A DNA stretch of 64,000 bases from NCBI RefSeq assembly GCF_029714325.1, contig NZ_CP121666.1:9038501-9102500 (forward strand), read 5' to 3'. Shown here one piece after another: positions 29,038 through 38,396 of this stretch. How positions within the stretch are numbered: position 1 is the stretch's first letter; each line of letters opens with the position of its first letter. This DNA is from Bradyrhizobium sp. CB1717 (GTDB lineage Bacteria; Pseudomonadota; Alphaproteobacteria; Rhizobiales; Xanthobacteraceae). The notes under the pieces were generated by a model. That model saw only the letters and a program-made list of their open reading frames with translations, searched no databases and had not been told where the DNA came from. The position numbers and the translations under genes were made by a program.

Positions 29038-30588
29038 TTGGCCGTTCGTTACTACGACTGGATCGCCCACCATGGCCGCCGCACGCCCGGCAAGGTCGCG
29101 CTCATCGATCTCGCGAGCGAACGCCGCTTCAGCTATTCGCAGCTCGACGCCCGCGTCTCGCGCCTCGCCTCGTTCCTGTGTCACACGCTGAAGGTCGCGC
29201 GCGGCGACCGCGTCGCCGTGCTGGCACTGAACACGACCGATACGCTGGAGGTGCAGTTCGCCTGCGGTCGGTTAGGCGCCATCTTCGTGCCGCTGAACAC
29301 CCGCCTCACCGTCCCCGAGCTCCAGTTCATCACCGCCGACTGCGCGCCGAAGGTGATGATCCACGACACCGATCTGGCCGAGGCGGCACTCAGCGTCGCA
29401 AAGCTCTGCAACGTTGCGACCAGCCTGCTGCTCGGCCCTGGCGGCAGCTATGAGGCCGGCATCGCCGCCGCAAAACCGCTCGAGGCAATCGAGGAGGTCA
29501 CGCTCGATGATGTCTCGACCATCATGTACACCTCGGGCACGACGGGGCATCCGAAGGGCGCGACCATCACCCATGGCATGACCTTCTGGAATTGCGTCAA
29601 TCTCGGCGGCCCCGCCTGCATCGGGCCGTCCTCGGTGCTGCTCACCGTGCTGCCGCTGTTCCACACCGGCGGGCTCAATTGCTATACCAATCCGGTGCTG
29701 CACGCCGGCGGCACGGTCATGATCATGCGCGCCTTCGATCCCGGCACGGCGCTTGAGCTGATCAACGATCCTGCGCAGGGCATCAATGTGTTTTTCGGCG
29801 TGCCCGCGATCTACCAGTTCATGGCGCAGCATCCGGCCTTCGCGACGACCGACCTGACCCGCCTGATCGTCGGCGGTGTCGGCGGCGCACCGATGCCGGT
29901 GCCGCTCTTGAAGGTCTGGGAGGCGCGCGGCGTCGCGCTGCAGCAGGGTTACGGCATGACCGAGACCTCGCCAGCCGTGCTGGTGCTCGATCGCGAGGAT
30001 GCGGCGCGGAAAGCAGGCTCCGCCGGCAAGCCGGTGCTGCACACGGAGGTGCGCATCGTGCGGCCCGACGGCAGCGATGCCGATGTCGGCGAGCTCGGCG
30101 AGCTCTGGGTGAAGGGGCCGAACATCACGCCGGGCTACTGGAACAGGCCTGAGGCGAACAAGACCTCCTTCACCGACGGCTGGCTTCACACGGGCGATGC
30201 GACGCGCGTCGACGAGGAGGGCTTCTACTACATCGTCGACCGCTGGAAGGACATGTACATTTCCGGCGGCGAAAACGTCTATCCGGCCGAAGTCGAGAAC
30301 GTCTTGCACCAGCTCGGCGCGATCGCGGAAGCCGCCGTGATCGGCATTCCCGATGCGCAATGGGGCGAGGTCGGCCTCGCCATCGTCGCGGTCAAACAGG
30401 GCCAGCGGCTTACCGAAGCGGATGTGTTCGCGCATTGCGTGGCCAATCTGGCCCGCTTCAAATGTCCGCGCCAGATTCGCTTCGTCGATGCCTTACCTCG
30501 CAACGCCACCGGCAAGATCCACAAGCCGACCTTGCGCAAGGAATTCTCCGTCGCCTCGGAGGTCGACAGGAAAGTCGCCAACGCCTGA
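29038..30588 (+). CDS. Acyl-CoA synthetase (AMP-forming), long/medium-chain type
   Basis: A 516-residue ANL enzyme. MYTSGTTGHPKG (about residues 162-173), YGMTETSP, the LHTGDATRVDEEGFYYIVDRWKDM block and the C-terminal lysine in ATGKIHKP (about Lys493) are all present. The start was placed at TTG 29038 because GAGGGAGGGA lies seven bases before it and the family N-terminus begins at RYYDWIAHHG; the upstream in-frame extension to 28807 has no homology-like content. It is divergent from the acyl-CoA dehydrogenase across 269 bases that must contain both promoters. It probably supplies the CoA ester for the dehydrogenase-carboxylase-BKACE set. Confidence 0.88.
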   Translation: MAVRYYDWIAHHGRRTPGKVALIDLASERRFSYSQLDARVSRLASFLCHTLKVARGDRVAVLALNTTDTLEVQFACGRLGAIFVPLNTRLTVPELQFITADCAPKVMIHDTDLAEAALSVAKLCNVATSLLLGPGGSYEAGIAAAKPLEAIEEVTLDDVSTIMYTSGTTGHPKGATITHGMTFWNCVNLGGPACIGPSSVLLTVLPLFHTGGLNCYTNPVLHAGGTVMIMRAFDPGTALELINDPAQGINVFFGVPAIYQFMAQHPAFATTDLTRLIVGGVGGAPMPVPLLKVWEARGVALQQGYGMTETSPAVLVLDREDAARKAGSAGKPVLHTEVRIVRPDGSDADVGELGELWVKGPNITPGYWNRPEANKTSFTDGWLHTGDATRVDEEGFYYIVDRWKDMYISGGENVYPAEVENVLHQLGAIAEAAVIGIPDAQWGEVGLAIVAVKQGQRLTEADVFAHCVANLARFKCPRQIRFVDALPRNATGKIHKPTLRKEFSVASEVDRKVANA

Positions 30589-30591
30589 TCG

Positions 30592-30619
30592 AAGCGCCCC
30601 TTGCGGGCGCTTTTGTTTT
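30592..30619 (+). terminator. Rho-independent terminator after the acyl-CoA synthetase
   Basis: Stem AAGCGCCC/GGGCGCTT with a 5-base loop, followed by TTGTTTTG. It separates the synthetase from the LivK-type gene downstream, which therefore either relies on read-through or has its own promoter. Confidence 0.75.
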
Positions 30620-30661
30620 GAAGTGCCTGCCCCAGCCAACAAGAAACCCCAAGGAATTTCC

Positions 30662-31885
30662 ATGAAGAACAAGAAACTCTCCCTGCTCGCCGCGGCTGCC
30701 GCCCTGACATTGCTCTCGACCCAGGGCGCCCAGGCGCAGAAGAAATACGACACCGGCGTCACCGACACCGAGATCAAGATCGGCAATGTCGAGGCCTATT
30801 CGGGTCCTGCCTCCGCCTACGGCATCATCGGCAAGACCGAGGAAGCCTATTTCAAGATGATCAACGACCAGGGCGGCGTCAACGGCCGCAAGATCAACTG
30901 GATTTCCTATGACGACGGCTATTCGCCGCCGAAGACCGTGGAGCAGGTCCGCAAGCTGATCGAGAGCGACGAGGTCTTCCTGGTGTTCAACGCGCTGGGC
31001 ACGCCGACGCAGACCGCCGTGCAGAAATATCACAACAGCAAGAAGGTGCCGCAGCTGTTCCTCGCCACCGGCGCCAGCAAGTGGAACGACCCGAAGAATT
31101 TTCCATGGACCATGGGCTTCCAGCCCAGCTACCGGGTCGAGGCACAGATCTTCGCAAAATATATTCTGAAGGAGAAGCCGGACGCCAAGGTCGCGATCTT
31201 CTATGCCAACGACGATTTCGGCAAGGATTACGTCGCCGGCATCAAGGACGTGTTCGGCGACAAGGCCTCGAAGCTGATCGTCGCCGAGGAGAGCTACGAG
31301 ACCTCGGAGCCGTCGATCGACGCCCATATCGTCAAGCTCAAGGGCACCGGCGCCGATGTCTTCGTCAACATCGCGACGCCGAAATTCGCGGCCCAGGCGA
31401 TCAAGAAGATCGCGGAGCTGGAGTGGAAGCCGATGCACCTGATGACCGACGTCTCGGTGTCGATCGGCGCGGTGATGAAGCCGGCCGGTCTCGAGGCCTC
31501 CGAAGGCGTGCTGTCGGCCGGATATTTGAAGGACGCGTCGGATCCGCAGTGGAAGGACGACGAGGGCATGAAGAAGTTCATGACCTTCATCGACAAGTAC
31601 ATGCCCGGCGCAAACATCTCCGACGCCAATCTGGTTTACGCCTACGCCGCGGCTCAGACGATGGTGCAGGTGCTGAAGCAGTCCGGCGACAATCTGACCC
31701 GTGAGAACGTGATGAAGCAGGCTGCCAGCCTGAGGGACTTCGTCCCCGACACGCTGATCCCGGGGATCAAGATCAACACCTCCGCCACCGACTTCGCGCC
31801 GATCGAGCAGCTCAAGATGTGGCGGTTCAAGAAGGGCCAGTGGGAGCTGTTCGGCGACATCATCAGCGCCGACCCGAGCGGCTAG
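30662..31885 (+). CDS. ABC transporter substrate-binding protein, LivK type
   Basis: A 407-residue periplasmic binding protein. The signal peptide is residues 1-25 (MKNKKLSLL...QGAQA) and the mature part opens TDTEIKIGNVEAYSGPASAYG. ATG at 30662 has AAGGAA at a good distance; the longer frame upstream is the synthetase in another frame. It follows an acyl-CoA synthetase and sits beside an acyl-CoA catabolic cluster, a pairing common for importers of aromatic or branched carboxylic acids. There are no permease genes, so it is an orphan. The ligand is not predictable. Confidence 0.9.
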   Translation: MKNKKLSLLAAAAALTLLSTQGAQAQKKYDTGVTDTEIKIGNVEAYSGPASAYGIIGKTEEAYFKMINDQGGVNGRKINWISYDDGYSPPKTVEQVRKLIESDEVFLVFNALGTPTQTAVQKYHNSKKVPQLFLATGASKWNDPKNFPWTMGFQPSYRVEAQIFAKYILKEKPDAKVAIFYANDDFGKDYVAGIKDVFGDKASKLIVAEESYETSEPSIDAHIVKLKGTGADVFVNIATPKFAAQAIKKIAELEWKPMHLMTDVSVSIGAVMKPAGLEASEGVLSAGYLKDASDPQWKDDEGMKKFMTFIDKYMPGANISDANLVYAYAAAQTMVQVLKQSGDNLTRENVMKQAASLRDFVPDTLIPGIKINTSATDFAPIEQLKMWRFKKGQWELFGDIISADPSG

Positions 31886-31935
31886 CTCGCGGCGATCGCT
31901 CTGTGCATGGCGGATGGCGGCCGCGAGGCCGTCAT

Positions 31936-32697
31936 CTATGCAGGCAGGAACAGCGCGAACGGCTCTTCCACCGTGCGGCGCAGGTGCTTTCGGTACAGCT
32001 CATAGTTGGCGTCGTTGGGCACAACCCGTCCCAGGGACGGCTTCGGAATATTCCGGATCGGCACATAGGCGATGGGCGCGGCGATCGGGGTCAGCTGCGA
32101 GCCGGGGCCGGCCCGGAGCGTCGAGATGATGCCGTACATCTCGCCGGCGACGGTCGGCCGCGACACCGTGATCACGCGATGCTGGCCGTGCTTGATGATG
32201 ACGAGATAGATGAAGCCGGACTGGTGGGGAACGGCGACCTCGCCGGTGTGCTCATAGGCAGTATCGGTCCGCTCGCCCTCGCGGAAGACCAGCGATGAGA
32301 CCTTCGGCTCCCAGACGATCTCGGTGCGGTAGGCGAAGATCGCGTCCTTGTCGCCGAAGGACGGCCGCAGCGTGATGTAGACGTCCTCGAGCCAGGTCAC
32401 CGCGCGATGCGCATAGGAGCCGAGGCTGTCGGGCGCGACGTCGTTTGCGGCGGGAGGCGTCACCACGGCGGCGCTCTTGCGCAAGGACACACCCAGCGCC
32501 TGCTCCAGCCGGACGGTCGTTGCCAGCGTGAACGGCCGGCGGCCGCCTAAAACCTTCTCCAGCGTCGACAGACTAAGCTTGGCCTGCTCGGCCAGCGCCT
32601 GCCGGGAGATCCGGCGTCTGGCCAGCTCCTCGCGAATGGTCTCCGCGATCTCGCGGCTCTGCTCGTCTGAAAGCTGCTTGTCGGCCTGCGTCTGCAT
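31936..32697 (-). CDS. XRE-type helix-turn-helix regulator with a C-terminal domain of unknown function
   Basis: A 253-residue protein. An N-terminal Cro/C1-type helix-turn-helix (ISRQALAEQAKLSLSTLEKVLGGRRPF, about residues 28-55) is followed by a linker and a C-terminal part of about 155 residues (WLEDVYITLRPSFGDKDAIFAYRTEIVWEP...). That part resembles a ligand-sensing beta domain but I do not recognise it. ATG at 32697 was preferred to TTG at 32703 on Shine-Dalgarno spacing. It diverges from the VIT/VWA protein gene across about 190 bases and is a plausible regulator of the sortase locus. That link is positional only. Confidence 0.75.
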   Translation of the reverse strand: MQTQADKQLSDEQSREIAETIREELARRRISRQALAEQAKLSLSTLEKVLGGRRPFTLATTVRLEQALGVSLRKSAAVVTPPAANDVAPDSLGSYAHRAVTWLEDVYITLRPSFGDKDAIFAYRTEIVWEPKVSSLVFREGERTDTAYEHTGEVAVPHQSGFIYLVIIKHGQHRVITVSRPTVAGEMYGIISTLRAGPGSQLTPIAAPIAYVPIRNIPKPSLGRVVPNDANYELYRKHLRRTVEEPFALFLPA

Positions 32698-32884
32698 CGT
32701 CAACCCTGCCCTGGGAGTGCCATCCTAGCAGGGCGGACAAACCAGCACAAAACCGCACATGGCCGCCCCGGCGGCGGGCCCGTCCGGCTGGCGGCGGCGG
32801 AACATTGCCGATCATTCTGCTCGCGAAATCAGGCCCTCCCGGCGGATGCTGAAGGCCAGCAAACACGCTTCGGGAGCAGGCCAA

Positions 32885-35149
32885 ATGAGTACCTACGACA
32901 CCGCCGAGGACGACGAACACCCCCTGTTGGGCCGGCTGATCAAGGTCGGATTGTTTCTCCTCGCGCAGGGCATCGCGGTGATGCTGGTCGCCTTCGTGGC
33001 GCTGCTGGTGAGCTTCGGGACGGGTTGGTCGGCAACGACCGAACAGGCCCGCCTGCTCCAGCCCGGCGAGGCACGGTCGGGCAGCCTGCTGCTGAAGGAG
33101 GACGGCGCCTATACCGAGGCGATCCGCCTCGGCACCGATGTCGACATCACCGTGTCTGGCCCGACGCTACGCGCCCGCGTCACCCAGGTGTTCCGCAATC
33201 CGACCAAGGATTGGGTCGAAGCCACCTATGTCTATCCGCTCGCGACAAATGGCGCCGTCGACACGCTGAAGATGGTGGTCGGCGACCGCGTCATCGTCGG
33301 CGACATCAAGGAGCGGCAGCAGGCCCGCGTGATCTACGAGCAGGCGCGCAGCACCGGCCAGAAGGCCGCGCTGACCGAGCAGGAGCGGCCGAACATCTTC
33401 ACCAACTCGGTCGCCAATATCGGCCCCGGCGAAACCGTGCTGGTGCAGATCGAATACCAGGAGCCGGTGCACCAATCCGGCAATGAATATTCGCTGCGCC
33501 TGCCGCTGGTGGTCGCGCCGCGCTACAATCCGGCGCCGATCGTGCAAAGCGTCGACTTCCGCCAGGATGGCTCCGGCTGGGGCGCAACGACATCGGAGCC
33601 TGTGCCGGATCGCGACCGCATCTCGCCGCCTGTGCTGGATCCCGCGAAGAATGCACCGGCCAATCCGACCAGCATCACGGTGCACCTGAAGGCCGGCTTT
33701 GCGCTCGGCGAGATCAAGAGCCACCACCACAACGTCAAGGTCGAGAGCCCGGACAACACGACGCGTGTCGTCACGCTCGCTGACGGCGCTGTCCCCGCCG
33801 ACCGCGATTTCGAACTGACCTGGAAGCCGGCTGCCGAGAAGGCGCCGTCGGTCGGGCTGTTCCGCGAGCGTGTCGGCGATGCCGATTACCTGCTCGCCTT
33901 CGTCATCCCGCCGAGCGCCGAGCAGGCGACGCAGAAGCCGCTGCCGCGCGAGGTCGTGTTCGTGATCGACAATTCCGGTTCGATGGGCGGCACCTCCATC
34001 GTTCAGGCCAAGGCCAGCCTGCTCTATGCCCTCGGCCGTCTGCAGCCGAACGACCGCTTCAACGTGATCCGCTTCGACGACACCATGGACGTGCTGTTCT
34101 CGACCCCTGTGTCGGCCGACCCCGCGCATCTCGGCGAAGCACTCGGTTTCGTGAATGGATTGCAGGCGCGCGGCGGTACCGAGATGGTGCCCGCGATGCG
34201 GGCGGCGCTGACCGACAAGCTCGGCGACACGAACATGGTTCGCCAGGTCGTGTTCCTGACCGACGGCGCGATCGGCAACGAGCAGCAATTGTTCGAGACG
34301 ATCACGGCGATGCGTGGCCGCTCGCGCGTGTTCATGGTCGGCATCGGGTCTGCGCCCAACACCTATCTGATGACGCGCGCCGCCGAGCTCGGCCGTGGCG
34401 CCTTCACCCATATCGGTTCGGTCGAACAGGTCGAGGAGCGGATGCGCGGCCTGTTTGCCAAGCTGGAAAATCCCGCGGTGACTGGCCTCACCGCGAAGTT
34501 CTCCGAGGCCAAGGCCGACGTCACGCCGGCGATCATTCCCGACGTCTATCGCGACGAGCCGCTGGTGCTGGCGGCCAGACTCGACAAGCTCGCCGGCTCG
34601 CTCGAGATCAAGGGACGCGTCGGCGACCGTCCGTGGTCGGTGACGCTGCCGCTGCAAAATGCCGCCGAAGGCAAGGGCCTGTCGAAGCTCTGGGCGAGGC
34701 GCAAGATCGGCGATGCGGAGGTGGCGCGCACCCTGCGCGAAATGACGCCTGAAGAGTCCGACAAGGCGATCCTGGCGCTGGCGCTCGACCATCAGATCGT
34801 CACGCGGCTCACCAGCCTCGTCGCGGTCGACAAGACGCCGAGCCGGCCCGAGGGCGAACCGCTCAAGCTCGCCGACCTGTCGATCAATCTGCCGGCCGGC
34901 TGGGATTTCGAGAAGGTCTTTGGCGAACGGCCGCATCTGACGCCCACGCAATTGCGCGAGCGCCATGCCGATGCGCGCAATCAGCCGGCGGCAAGGCGGC
35001 CGACACCTGCCGCCCCAGATGCGATCCGCCTGCCCAAGACGGCAACCTCGGCCGATCTGAAGATGATCACAGGCTTCATCCTGATCGTCCTCGCCCTGAT
35101 CCTGTTCGTGTTCAACCGGCGTCGGCCCTTGCTCACTGACGCCGCTTGA
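32885..35149 (+). CDS. VIT/VWA domain surface protein, sortase target
   Basis: A 754-residue protein: cytoplasmic start, a membrane helix at about 23-44, a VIT domain at about 75-200 (DVDITVSGPTLRARVTQVFRNP), and a von Willebrand A domain at about 355-530 with the MIDAS motif DNSGS starting at Asp362. The C-terminus has a sorting signal: LPKTA at 716-720, a hydrophobic stretch at about 728-743, then RRR. This is the architecture of the proteobacterial sortase target family, always paired with a class GN sortase, which is the next gene. ATG at 32885 was chosen because it starts the compact MSTYDT N-terminus. Metal-dependent adhesion or ligand binding is expected; the anchor acceptor in Gram-negatives is not known. 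Confidence 0.88.
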   Translation: MSTYDTAEDDEHPLLGRLIKVGLFLLAQGIAVMLVAFVALLVSFGTGWSATTEQARLLQPGEARSGSLLLKEDGAYTEAIRLGTDVDITVSGPTLRARVTQVFRNPTKDWVEATYVYPLATNGAVDTLKMVVGDRVIVGDIKERQQARVIYEQARSTGQKAALTEQERPNIFTNSVANIGPGETVLVQIEYQEPVHQSGNEYSLRLPLVVAPRYNPAPIVQSVDFRQDGSGWGATTSEPVPDRDRISPPVLDPAKNAPANPTSITVHLKAGFALGEIKSHHHNVKVESPDNTTRVVTLADGAVPADRDFELTWKPAAEKAPSVGLFRERVGDADYLLAFVIPPSAEQATQKPLPREVVFVIDNSGSMGGTSIVQAKASLLYALGRLQPNDRFNVIRFDDTMDVLFSTPVSADPAHLGEALGFVNGLQARGGTEMVPAMRAALTDKLGDTNMVRQVVFLTDGAIGNEQQLFETITAMRGRSRVFMVGIGSAPNTYLMTRAAELGRGAFTHIGSVEQVEERMRGLFAKLENPAVTGLTAKFSEAKADVTPAIIPDVYRDEPLVLAARLDKLAGSLEIKGRVGDRPWSVTLPLQNAAEGKGLSKLWARRKIGDAEVARTLREMTPEESDKAILALALDHQIVTRLTSLVAVDKTPSRPEGEPLKLADLSINLPAGWDFEKVFGERPHLTPTQLRERHADARNQPAARRPTPAAPDAIRLPKTATSADLKMITGFILIVLALILFVFNRRRPLLTDAA

Positions 35150-35178
35150 GAGAGGAGCATCCCCGAACTCCTCTGTTA

Positions 35179-35227
35179 GCGCGCGCGGCTGCCCGTCCCG
35201 TACAACGGCCGCGCGCGCCTTTTTTTT
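35179..35227 (+). terminator. Strong rho-independent terminator after the sortase target gene
   Basis: Perfect GC stem GCGCGCGCGGC (35179-35189) and GCCGCGCGCGC (35208-35218), then C and eight T. It lies between the target gene and its sortase gene, so sortase would be made at lower level by read-through or from a separate promoter. Confidence 0.85.
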
Positions 35228-35230
35228 GAT

Positions 35231-35316
35231 CGTCATTGTGAGGAGCGAAGCGACGAAGCAATCCAGACTGCCGCCGCGGAGACAGTCTGGATTGCTTCGC
35301 TTCGCTCGCAATGACG
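35231..35316. repeat. Palindromic repeat, family E (CGTCATTG...CAATGACG)
   Basis: Arms CGTCATTGTGAGGAGCGAAG and TTCGCTCGCAATGACG, with inner AGCAATCCAGACTG/CAGTCTGGATTGCT. It is inserted between the terminator and the sortase start; the frame opening at 35226 is this repeat, not coding sequence. Confidence 0.85.
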
Positions 35317-35330
35317 GGAGACGAAACACA

Positions 35331-35900
35331 ATGCCCCGCCTCATCTCTCCCCTGGTCTTGGCGCTGATCGGCCTCATCCTGTTCGGCGACGGTGCCTATA
35401 TCCACGCCAAGGCGTGGCTGGCGCAGGTGCTGCTGGAGCGGGCGTTCGACCGGAGCATTGCGACGGGTCAGCCAGTCAAGCCCTGGTCGTGGGCCGACAC
35501 CTGGCCGGTCGCGCGGATCGAGGTGAAGCGGATCGGCGCCAGCGCCATCGTGCTGGAAGGTGCGAGCGGACAGGCGCTCGCTTTCGGACCCGGCCATATC
35601 CAGCACACGGCCGATGCGGGCGAACGCGGGATTGCCGTCTACGCCGCGCATCGCGATACTCATTTCCGCTTCCTGCGGAATGTTGCCATGGGTGACATCA
35701 TCGATGTCACGCGCAGCGACGGCCAACATTTTCGCTATCGCGCAGGTTCCTCGGCCGTGGTCCGCTTCGATGCATCGGGTATCGACGCCACGGCAGGGGG
35801 ATTCGAGCTTGTCCTCGCGACCTGCTGGCCATTCGATGCCGTCACCTCCGGCCCCGATCGCTACATCCTGCATGCAACATTGATTGGAGCCGACAGATAG
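35331..35900 (+). CDS. Class GN (Gram-negative) sortase
   Basis: A 189-residue membrane-anchored transpeptidase with an N-terminal helix (residues 7-24). The catalytic set is His107 in AAHRDTHF, Cys165 in LATCWPFDA and Arg177 in GPDRYILHA, in the order and spacing of sortases and with the class GN wording HRDTHF and TCWPF. It would cut the LPKTA signal of the upstream VIT/VWA protein and transfer it to an unknown amine. ATG at 35331 gives the expected short N-terminus; upstream is repeat. One sortase with one adjacent target is the normal genetic form of this class. Confidence 0.92.
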   Translation: MPRLISPLVLALIGLILFGDGAYIHAKAWLAQVLLERAFDRSIATGQPVKPWSWADTWPVARIEVKRIGASAIVLEGASGQALAFGPGHIQHTADAGERGIAVYAAHRDTHFRFLRNVAMGDIIDVTRSDGQHFRYRAGSSAVVRFDASGIDATAGGFELVLATCWPFDAVTSGPDRYILHATLIGADR

Positions 35901-36034
35901 ATCGCCGATCGGACTGACACGCACCGATGCGCACTTCATTCCACCACACGGCATACCAGCCACACAGTTGCCAAAGGACTCGCCATAGAACAGAGTGACG
36001 CGACACCAATAAGAACAACAGGTGAGGTCACGCC

Positions 36035-38251
36035 ATGGAAGCCCATGTGTCTGCTGCATCCGCGTCCCGTCCATGGTCTCCGCCGCCAGATGCCAGCGAC
36101 ATCGTCAAGGGAATCCACGCCATGCTGCACCCGCACAACATCGTGCTGGTGGGCGCGACCGACAAGCCCGGCAATTATGCCGAGCGCATCTGGAACAATC
36201 TGGTCAAATACGGATTCGAGGGCGGGCTCTATCCGGTCAACGCCAAGCGCGAGAGCATCTGGGGCGTCACCTGCTACAAGGATTTCGCCAGCCTGCCGGA
36301 AAAGCCGGATCACGTGCTGGTGCTGGTGCCGGCGCGCTTCGCCGTGCAGGTGATCCGCGATGCCGCAGCGGCCGGCGCGCGCTCGGCCACCATCGTCACG
36401 TCGGGCTTCAGCGAGTTACAGGATGACGAGAGCCAGAAGCTCGCGACAGAGTTGCAAACCGCGATCCGCGAGACGTGTCTCGCCGTCACCGGCCCGAACT
36501 GCCTCGGCAACCTAAGCGCGGGCGAAAAGCTCTTCACCAATATCGACGACCGCATCGTGACCATGGAACAGGGCGCAGTGGCGATCGCCGGCCAATCCGG
36601 CGCCATCGTCATGGCGATCCGCCAGGCGCTGGAGGATCGCGGCGTCGGTGTCGGCTACATGGTGACGACAGGCAACGAAGCCGGGCTTGAGACGCCGGAC
36701 CTGATGCGCTATTTCGCCGAAGATCCGAGCATCAAGGTGATCGTCGTCTATCTCGAAGGCGTGCGCAACACCAAGGCGTTCCGCGATGCCTGCAAGGCGG
36801 CGCGTGCCGCCAGCAAGCCCGTGATCGCGCTCAAGCTCGGGGCGTCCGAGGGCGGCCGCGCCGCGGCAATGGCGCATACCGGGGCGCTGGCAGGATCGAT
36901 CGAGACCTTCGACGCCATCGCCACGCGCGAAGGCGTCATTCGCGTCGGCGGGCTCGACGAGTTGATCGAGACCACCGAATGCTTCGTTCACGCAGCCGTG
37001 CCCAGGGGCGACCGGCTCGCCGCCGTGACGCTGTCCGGCGGCAAGCGCGGCATGCTGATCGACGCGTTCTATGCCGAAGGCCTGAACTTCGCGCCGCTGA
37101 GCCCGCATGTCAGCGGCGAGCTGGCCAAGATGCTCGGGCCGGGCTCGATCGTCGGCAATCCGCTCGATGCCGGCTTTGCCGCGGTGGTCGATCCCTCCGT
37201 CTACGTGAAGTCGATCAAGCTGATGATCGACGACCCCGATATCGACATCGTCATCATCGATGCCGAGCTGCCGAAGGCGCCGCACGAGGTGCGCGAGCGG
37301 AATTTGCGTATCGTCAACGACATGGCGAGCGGGGCCGGCAAGCCCGTGATCTATATCAGCGCGATGTCGATCGGCTTCACCGACTTCACCAAGGGCTTGC
37401 GCAAGTCACTCCCCCATCTCGCGGTGATGCAGGGCATGGACCGCGCGGTGACCGCGATCAAGTCGCTGCTCGCCTATGCGAAGCTCCGCAAGGAAGTGCC
37501 CGACATCGTCTCCAGCTCGAAGCCCGCCGCGCGTGCCGTGCTGGAAAAGGCGCTGAAGTCCGCGAATGGCGTCGCACTCGACGAGATCGCCTCGAAGAAG
37601 CTGCTGAAGGCCTATGGCATCCCGATCTCCAAGGAGGCGATCGCGCAGACGGCGGCGGAGGCGGTGAAGATCGCCAAGCAGATCGGTTTCCCGGTCGTGG
37701 CAAAAGTGGTCAGCGCCGAGATCCTGCACAAGTCCGATATCGGCGGCGTCGTGCTGAACCTCAACACCGCAGCCGAGGTGAAGAAGGCGTTCACCGACAT
37801 CACCGCGCGGGTGGCGAAGCTGAAGGGCAAGCCGAAGCTGGACGGTATCCTGATCGCACAGCAGGTCAAAGCCGATCTCGAGCTCGTGGTCGGCGCCTCG
37901 CTCGATGCCGAAATGGGTCCGGTCGTGCTGTTCGGCACGGGAGGCATCGACATCGAGCTGATGAAGGACGTCGCGCTCGCCGGCGCACCGCTGGACGAGG
38001 CCGAGGCGCGGCACCTGATCGGCCGCACCAAGGCCGGCGTCAAGATGCGCGGCTATCGCGGCAAGCCTGCCTTGCACGAGGCCTCCGCGGTGAAGGCGCT
38101 GGTCGGCCTGTCCAATCTGATCGCGGATGCCGGCGACCGGATCGCATCGATCGACATCAACCCGTTCCTGATCAATGCCAGGACGGGTGTGGCCGTCGAC
38201 GCGCTCATCGTGCTGAACAATGCTGCGGCAAAGCGCGCCGCCGAGCATTGA
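36035..38251 (+). CDS. Acyl-CoA synthetase, NDP-forming (acetate-CoA ligase family)
   Basis: A 738-residue single-chain protein: a CoA-binding Rossmann domain (about 25-120, NIVLVGATDKPGNYAERIW), two succinyl-CoA-synthetase-like domains (about 160-460) with the phosphohistidine site MAHTGALAGS (His281), and a C-terminal ATP-grasp domain (about 510-735, GIPISKEAIAQ... PVVAKVVSAEILHKSDIGGV). It interconverts acyl-CoA, ADP and phosphate with acid, ATP and CoA. No acetyltransferase domain is attached, so it is not a Pat-type fusion. GAGGT lies nine bases before ATG at 36035. It stands alone; the acid is not predictable. Confidence 0.92.
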   Translation: MEAHVSAASASRPWSPPPDASDIVKGIHAMLHPHNIVLVGATDKPGNYAERIWNNLVKYGFEGGLYPVNAKRESIWGVTCYKDFASLPEKPDHVLVLVPARFAVQVIRDAAAAGARSATIVTSGFSELQDDESQKLATELQTAIRETCLAVTGPNCLGNLSAGEKLFTNIDDRIVTMEQGAVAIAGQSGAIVMAIRQALEDRGVGVGYMVTTGNEAGLETPDLMRYFAEDPSIKVIVVYLEGVRNTKAFRDACKAARAASKPVIALKLGASEGGRAAAMAHTGALAGSIETFDAIATREGVIRVGGLDELIETTECFVHAAVPRGDRLAAVTLSGGKRGMLIDAFYAEGLNFAPLSPHVSGELAKMLGPGSIVGNPLDAGFAAVVDPSVYVKSIKLMIDDPDIDIVIIDAELPKAPHEVRERNLRIVNDMASGAGKPVIYISAMSIGFTDFTKGLRKSLPHLAVMQGMDRAVTAIKSLLAYAKLRKEVPDIVSSSKPAARAVLEKALKSANGVALDEIASKKLLKAYGIPISKEAIAQTAAEAVKIAKQIGFPVVAKVVSAEILHKSDIGGVVLNLNTAAEVKKAFTDITARVAKLKGKPKLDGILIAQQVKADLELVVGASLDAEMGPVVLFGTGGIDIELMKDVALAGAPLDEAEARHLIGRTKAGVKMRGYRGKPALHEASAVKALVGLSNLIADAGDRIASIDINPFLINARTGVAVDALIVLNNAAAKRAAEH

Positions 38252-38256
38252 GGTCC

Positions 38257-38343
38257 GTAGGGTGGATTAGCGCAGCGTAATCCACCAATCCGCCGCGGCG
38301 GACGGACAGAAACGGCGGGTTACGCTTCGCTAACCCGCCCTAC
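38257..38343. repeat. Inverted repeat, family C (GTAGGGTGGATTAGCG...GCTAACCCGCCCTAC)
   Basis: Two hairpins: GGTGGATTAGCG/AGCGTAATCCACC, then GGCGGGTTACGC/GCTAACCCGCC, enclosed by GTAGGG and CCCTAC. Only one copy occurs in the window. It separates the NDP-forming synthetase from the MCE gene. Confidence 0.8.
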
Positions 38344-38396
38344 GTAGAATCGCGGCCTTCTTCCAACCTCCCCGCTTTGGCCCTAAACTCAGCCTC

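Noticed and set aside
35226..35330. N-terminal extension of the sortase from 35226
   Set aside because: The extra codons come wholly from the family E palindrome; ATG at 35331 begins the expected membrane helix.
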